DNA of 8,882 nucleotides, taken from the NCBI GenBank assembly GCA_003486785.1, contig DNFZ01000007.1, forward strand, positions 1 to 8,882. The letters are read 5' to 3'. This document shows, piece by piece, positions 5,789 to 8,882 of the stretch (the stretch's first letter is position 1; every line of letters starts with the position of its first letter). The stretch is from Clostridiales bacterium (GTDB taxonomy: Bacteria; Bacillota; Clostridia; Christensenellales; CAG-138). The notes below the pieces were generated by a model. It was not told the DNA's origin and made no database searches. It saw nothing but the letters and a program-made list of their open reading frames with translations. The position numbers were made by a program, and so were the translations under genes.

Positions 5789-6874
5789 ATGAACACAGAG
5801 TTTGTCGAAGCGCTGAATGCGCTGGAGAAGGAACGCGGCATTAGCAAAGACGTGCTGATTCTCGCCATCGAAGCCGCGCTCACCTCGGCTTATAAGCGTA
5901 ACTACGGCGCAAACGCGAATGTGCGGGCGCAGATTGATCCGTTCACCGGAGAGTTTCGCATATATGCCTCTAAAACAGTAGTAGAAGAGGTCGAAAACCC
6001 GATCAACGAGATCACGCTTGCGGATGCAAAGCATGTCAATGTGCTCTATGAACTCGGCGATGTGCTCGAAGAAGAGGTCAAGGCGAAAGAATTTTCGCGC
6101 ATTGCGGCGCAGACGGCCAAGCAGGTCGTCGTCCAGCGCATCCGGGAAGCGGAGCGCGGCGTGATCTATGAAGAATACGTCGAAAAAGAAAACGAGGTGC
6201 TCACCGCCATCGTTCAGCGCGTGGAGAAGGGCAATGTCTACGTCGAGCTTGGCAAGACGGACGGCATCCTGACCCCGAATGAGATGATTCCCGGCGAAAA
6301 CTATGAGAATAACGACCGCATCAAGGTCTATGTGCTCGAGGTGCGCAAGGACAGCAAAGGCCCGCAAGTTCTCGTGAGCCGCACGCATCCCGGGCTTGTC
6401 AAGCGCCTCTTCGAGCTGGAGGTGCCGGAGATTCAGACCGGCGTGGTGCAGATCAAATCCATCGCGCGCGAGGCGGGATTTCGCACGAAGGTCGCCGTGC
6501 ATTCCACGGATATGCAGGTGGACGCCGTCGGCGCATGCGTCGGACAGCGCGGCGTGCGCGTAGAGCGCATTGTGGGCGAGCTGCACAATGAAAAGATCGA
6601 CATCATCGAGTGGGATTCCGACTCGGCGGTCTATATCGCAAAGGCGCTCAGCCCCGCAAAGGTGCTGATGGTCTATATCAACGAAGACGAAAAAGCGGCG
6701 AAGGTCATCGTGCCGGACACCCAGCTATCGCTTGCCATCGGCAAAGAGGGGCAGAACGCCCGCCTTGCCGCAAAACTGACCGGCTGGAAGATCGACATCA
6801 AGAGCCAATCTCAGGCGGAAGAGGCGATGGACGCCTTCTATCGCGAGGACGAAGAGAGCGAAAGCGAGGCGTAA
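5789..6874 (+). CDS. nusA: Transcription termination/antitermination factor NusA
   Basis: NusA binds RNA polymerase and nascent RNA, prolongs pauses and modulates intrinsic termination and antitermination. The 361-residue product has the short Firmicutes layout, without the acidic C-terminal repeats of proteobacterial NusA. It has an N-terminal polymerase-binding domain (about 1-125; MNTEFVEALNALEKERGISK, ending in the AAQTAKQVVVQRIREAER helix) and an S1 domain (about 133-200, TAIVQRVEKGNVYVELGKTDG). KH1 follows, with GACVGQRGVRV at 248-258, then KH2 with AIGKEGQNARLAAKLTGWKI at 316-335. The tail is short and acidic (EDEESESEA). AAGGAG at 5772-5777 lies 11 bases before the ATG. Only 3 bases separate its stop from the rnpM start. 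The rimP leader hairpin could be a target for feedback by NusA, which is inference. Confidence 0.97.
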   Translation: MNTEFVEALNALEKERGISKDVLILAIEAALTSAYKRNYGANANVRAQIDPFTGEFRIYASKTVVEEVENPINEITLADAKHVNVLYELGDVLEEEVKAKEFSRIAAQTAKQVVVQRIREAERGVIYEEYVEKENEVLTAIVQRVEKGNVYVELGKTDGILTPNEMIPGENYENNDRIKVYVLEVRKDSKGPQVLVSRTHPGLVKRLFELEVPEIQTGVVQIKSIAREAGFRTKVAVHSTDMQVDAVGACVGQRGVRVERIVGELHNEKIDIIEWDSDSAVYIAKALSPAKVLMVYINEDEKAAKVIVPDTQLSLAIGKEGQNARLAAKLTGWKIDIKSQSQAEEAMDAFYREDEESESEA

Positions 6875-6877
6875 CGC

Positions 6878-7159
6878 TTGGCAAAGAAGATTCCGATGCG
6901 GATGTGCGTCTCCTGCAGGGAGATGCAGCCCAAGAAAGAGCTCGTGCGCATCGTGCGTACGCCGGAAGGCGCAGTCGTGCTCGACGCAACCGGGCGTGCC
7001 AATGGTCGTGGAGCATATCTCTGCAAGAAAAGCATCTGTTTGGAGAAAGCGGTCAAATCCCGCGCACTGGAACGCGCGCTGGAGACAAAGATCGAAAGCG
7101 AAACCTACGAGACGCTGCGCGCGCAGTTTGCAGGCTATCATGAACAGCAAACTCAATAG
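6878..7159 (+). CDS. rnpM: RNase P modulator RnpM (YlxR)
   Basis: This is a 93-residue YlxR-family protein (DUF448). In Bacillus the homologue binds the RNA component of RNase P and modulates its activity. The diagnostic motifs are present: KKIPMRMCVSCREMQPKKEL at the N-terminus, RIVRTPEG, and GRANGRGAYLC followed by KSICLEKAVK. I chose the TTG at 6878 because it gives the conserved AKKIPMRMC start. The ATG at 6896 would remove the conserved Lys/Pro residues. Only a weak GAGG (6866-6869) precedes the TTG, so translation is probably coupled to nusA, whose stop is 3 bases before. The last 20 bases overlap the start of ylxQ. The cysteines (Cys9, Cys12) match the family's CxxC pattern. Confidence 0.93.
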   Translation: MAKKIPMRMCVSCREMQPKKELVRIVRTPEGAVVLDATGRANGRGAYLCKKSICLEKAVKSRALERALETKIESETYETLRAQFAGYHEQQTQ

Positions 7160-7445
7160 CGCAATCGGGTTCGCGATGAAGGCAGGGCGGCTCAAATCCG
7201 GCGATTTTGTCACGGAGAAGCTCTTGCGCGCCAAGAGCGCGAAGATCGCGCTGATCGACACGACCGCCTCGGACAACACGAAGGACAAATATCACGACAT
7301 TTGCAGTCGCAACGCGATCGAGCTCGTCGAGGTCGAGGAGCTGGGCCGCTGGATTGGAAAACCCGGGCGCATGGTCGCCGCGGTAACGGACGACGCATTC
7401 GCACAGATGATTCGGCGTGCGCTGCAACAGGAAAAGACCGATTGA
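7140..7445 (+). CDS. ylxQ: L7Ae/L30e-family RNA-binding protein YlxQ
   Basis: The 101-residue protein has the single L7Ae/L30e/S12e/Gadd45 fold expected for YlxQ. It begins NSKLNSAIGFAMKAGRLKSG, where the family shows a 'LGLA.KAGKL.SG' helix. ALIDTTASDNTKDKY then stands in place of the usual 'ADAS.NT.KK', and a C-terminal strand/helix follows (MVAAVTDDAFAQMIRRAL). YlxQ proteins bind kink-turn RNA in Bacillus. The ATG at 7140 overlaps the end of rnpM by 20 bases in another frame, with a weak GCAGG 5 bases upstream, so reinitiation or coupling is likely. The reading frame is open further upstream to 6996, but that part is a shadow of rnpM. The position between rnpM and infB is the standard one. 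Confidence 0.9.
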   Translation: MNSKLNSAIGFAMKAGRLKSGDFVTEKLLRAKSAKIALIDTTASDNTKDKYHDICSRNAIELVEVEELGRWIGKPGRMVAAVTDDAFAQMIRRALQQEKTD

Positions 7446-7551
7446 TCTAAACCAAATGCAGCAGCGCAGACAAGAGCAATAGAAAAGAGACAATCGCGCA
7501 TCCGTGATGACGACAGAGCGGACTGCAAAAAACGCGGGGGTAACGACGTAA

Positions 7552-8882
7552 ATGGCAAAAAACAATTTTCTCGAATCGGCAAACGGGATTCAGAAGACCA
7601 CAAAAGAGCTTCTGGAGAGGCTTGCGCTGACGCAGAGCTCCGTTGGAGAGCTGCTTGTCTCCGTGCGCCATTCTGAAAGCGAACTGATGGATAAAGAGGA
7701 GCAGATGCGCAAGGCGCGTGAAGAGCGCGAGCGCATGGAGCGACTGCGCGAAATGCTCGACTCCGATCAGGATCATGCTGCGCATGCAGGTGGGAGAGAT
7801 GACGACGATCTGGTGCAGCAGGTAGCTGTTGTTCCGACGGAAACGCCCGCTGTGCGCGCAGACGCGCAGCCGGACGCCGCCGAAACACCGGTTGCAGACA
7901 AGGCTGCCGAACAGGCGGCGCAGAAAGCATCCGCCACGCAACCAGCGCAGCAGCAGGAATTGCCAAAGACGCAAACCCCGCAGGAAGCGCCAAAGAAACC
8001 GGCAGGCAGTGGCTATGAAGCGCATGCCATTTCGCAGGACGACCGCCGCCGCCCGCAACAGCAGGGAGATCGCGCGCCCTATCAACCGCGCCCGCAGCAA
8101 GGCGGCAACTATCCGCCTCGTCAGGACGGCTATCAGCCACGCCCACAGCAGGGTGGCGGTTACCAGCCACGCCCACAGCAGGGTGGCGGCTACCAGCCAC
8201 GCCCGCAACAGGCTGGTGGCTATGCACCGCGCCCGCAGGGAGGCGGTAATTATCCGCCGCGTCCGCAACAGGGCGGCACTGGCCCACGGCCGGGACAACC
8301 CGGCGGCTTTGCACCGCGCGGCCCGCGTCCTGCCGGAGCAGGCGCACCCGGTGCACCCGCTGCAGGCAGCAAAGAGCGCGTGAGCAATTACGACCCGAAC
8401 AAGAGCGCCTATGCCCGCTCGAAAGAAGCGGATAGAAAGACGAAGAATAAGAAAGCAATCTCGCGCGAAGCTGCGCCCAGCGCAAGCAACTGGGATGACG
8501 ATTCGACGGGGAACCGCAAACTCAGACGCGGGCTTAAGCAACCCATGCGGCGGCCGGAACCCGTCGTAATTGAAAAGGCGGTGATCACCACGGAGACCAT
8601 AACAGTTAAGGATCTATCCGAAAAAATCGGCAAGCCCGCATCGGAGATTATCAAAAAGCTCTTCTTGCTGGGAATGCCTACAACGATCAATCAGGAGATT
8701 GATTTTGACACATGCGAGCTCGTCGCGTCCGATTTTGGCATCGAACTGGAGCTGAAGGTTGCCAAAACATTCGAAGAAGTGCTTTCGGACAGCGCGGCGA
8801 CGGAGTCGGATGCGGACGAGCTGCTCAAACCGCGCCCACCGGTGGTCACCATCATGGGACACGTCGATCACGGCAAGACCTC
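7552..8882 (+). CDS. infB: Translation initiation factor IF-2 (N-terminal part, 3' end outside the window)
   Basis: The frame runs off the right edge, giving 443 complete codons. IF-2 is the GTPase that places initiator tRNA on the 30S subunit and promotes subunit joining. The last residues contain the G1 P-loop GHVDHGKT (436-443), preceded by the family's RPPVVTIMGH. Residues about 338-400 form an IF2N-type domain (ITVKDLSEKIGKPASEIIKK...GIELELK). The start is unusual: the normal first IF2N helix-turn motif is not seen. Instead residues 1-70 are helical and charged (E43-L69 rich in Glu/Arg), and 71-335 are low complexity, including decapeptide repeats at 178-253 and a basic patch (RKTKNKKAISREA). 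A TAA at 7549 fixes the ATG at 7552 as the start; GGGGG at 7536-7540 is 11 bases upstream. The gap 7446-7551 shows no gene. Confidence 0.95.
   Translation, partial: MAKNNFLESANGIQKTTKELLERLALTQSSVGELLVSVRHSESELMDKEEQMRKAREERERMERLREMLDSDQDHAAHAGGRDDDDLVQQVAVVPTETPAVRADAQPDAAETPVADKAAEQAAQKASATQPAQQQELPKTQTPQEAPKKPAGSGYEAHAISQDDRRRPQQQGDRAPYQPRPQQGGNYPPRQDGYQPRPQQGGGYQPRPQQGGGYQPRPQQAGGYAPRPQGGGNYPPRPQQGGTGPRPGQPGGFAPRGPRPAGAGAPGAPAAGSKERVSNYDPNKSAYARSKEADRKTKNKKAISREAAPSASNWDDDSTGNRKLRRGLKQPMRRPEPVVIEKAVITTETITVKDLSEKIGKPASEIIKKLFLLGMPTTINQEIDFDTCELVASDFGIELELKVAKTFEEVLSDSAATESDADELLKPRPPVVTIMGHVDHGKT
8083..8310 (+). repeat. Degenerate 30-base tandem repeat within infB, encoding QPRPQQGGGY-type decapeptides
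   Basis: The best units are 8134-8163 and 8164-8193, which differ at a single base, and 8194-8223, which has several changes. More diverged units lie at 8083-8112, 8224-8253 and 8254-8283, with shortened ones at 8113-8133 and 8284-8310. All keep the reading frame. The near-identity of the central copies suggests recent expansion, and the decay toward both edges is typical of an evolving tandem array. The protein product is rich in Gln, Pro, Gly, Arg and Tyr and is expected to be disordered. Confidence 0.88.

Noticed and set aside
5690..6586. Minus-strand 298-codon reading frame opposite nusA
   Set aside because: It is a shadow of nusA; no ribosome binding site or domain is recognised.
7446..7551. 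Short leader-peptide frames between ylxQ and infB
   Set aside because: They are under 20 codons, without ribosome binding sites or recognisable content, and look like chance.
8083..8310. CRISPR-like or mobile-element repeat in the 30-base array
   Set aside because: The units are directly adjacent without unique spacers, keep the infB reading frame and encode a decapeptide repeat.
7292..8541. Two long minus-strand reading frames opposite infB (397 and 364 codons)
   Set aside because: They arise because the GC-rich, repeat-bearing infB sequence lacks stops in the opposite frames. They have low-complexity Arg/Ala/Leu-rich products with no recognisable family, while the + strand frame is unmistakably IF-2.

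Overview
The window reads as a piece of chromosome from a GC-rich Clostridia-like Bacillota. The main reasons are the order rimP-nusA-rnpM-ylxQ-infB, strong AGGAGG-type ribosome binding sites, TTG starts, and an oxaloacetate-decarboxylase-type biotin cluster of the kind found in anaerobic Firmicutes. No RNA gene or taxonomic marker is present, so genus is not determined. All supported genes are on the + strand. Every long minus-strand reading frame looks like a shadow of a + strand gene.

Left part (1-1892): the C-terminal end of a membrane-bound, GT2-like glycosyltransferase runs in from the left. A 300-base spacer follows, with a weak terminator-like hairpin and a good sigma-A-type promoter, and then a complete RluB-type 23S rRNA pseudouridine synthase.

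Middle part (2029-4935): a decarboxylase/carboxyltransferase cluster holds a one-helix OadG-like subunit, a free-standing biotin carboxyl carrier protein and a carboxyltransferase alpha subunit (OadA/PycB type). The order suggests a membrane complex in which the carrier shuttles CO2 from the alpha subunit, but the sodium-pumping beta subunit is not in this window. A CDP-alcohol phosphatidyltransferase follows 3 bases after the alpha subunit and is probably co-transcribed.

Right part (4936-8882): a clear promoter (4967-4995) and a long structured leader with a strong terminator/attenuator hairpin precede the transcription-translation operon. This encodes RimP (30S maturation), NusA (pausing, termination and antitermination), RnpM/YlxR (RNase P modulator), YlxQ (L7Ae-like RNA-binding protein) and the first 443 codons of initiation factor IF-2. 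The window ends just after the IF-2 P-loop.

Most of the window is ordinary housekeeping sequence. I see no phage, insertion sequence, CRISPR, defence or biosynthetic system. The least ordinary items are the IF-2 N-terminal region (a charged helix and Pro/Gln/Gly/Arg/Tyr decapeptide repeats in place of the usual first IF2N domain), the missing beta subunit beside the biotin cluster, and the rimP leader with alternative terminator hairpins and several U-runs.
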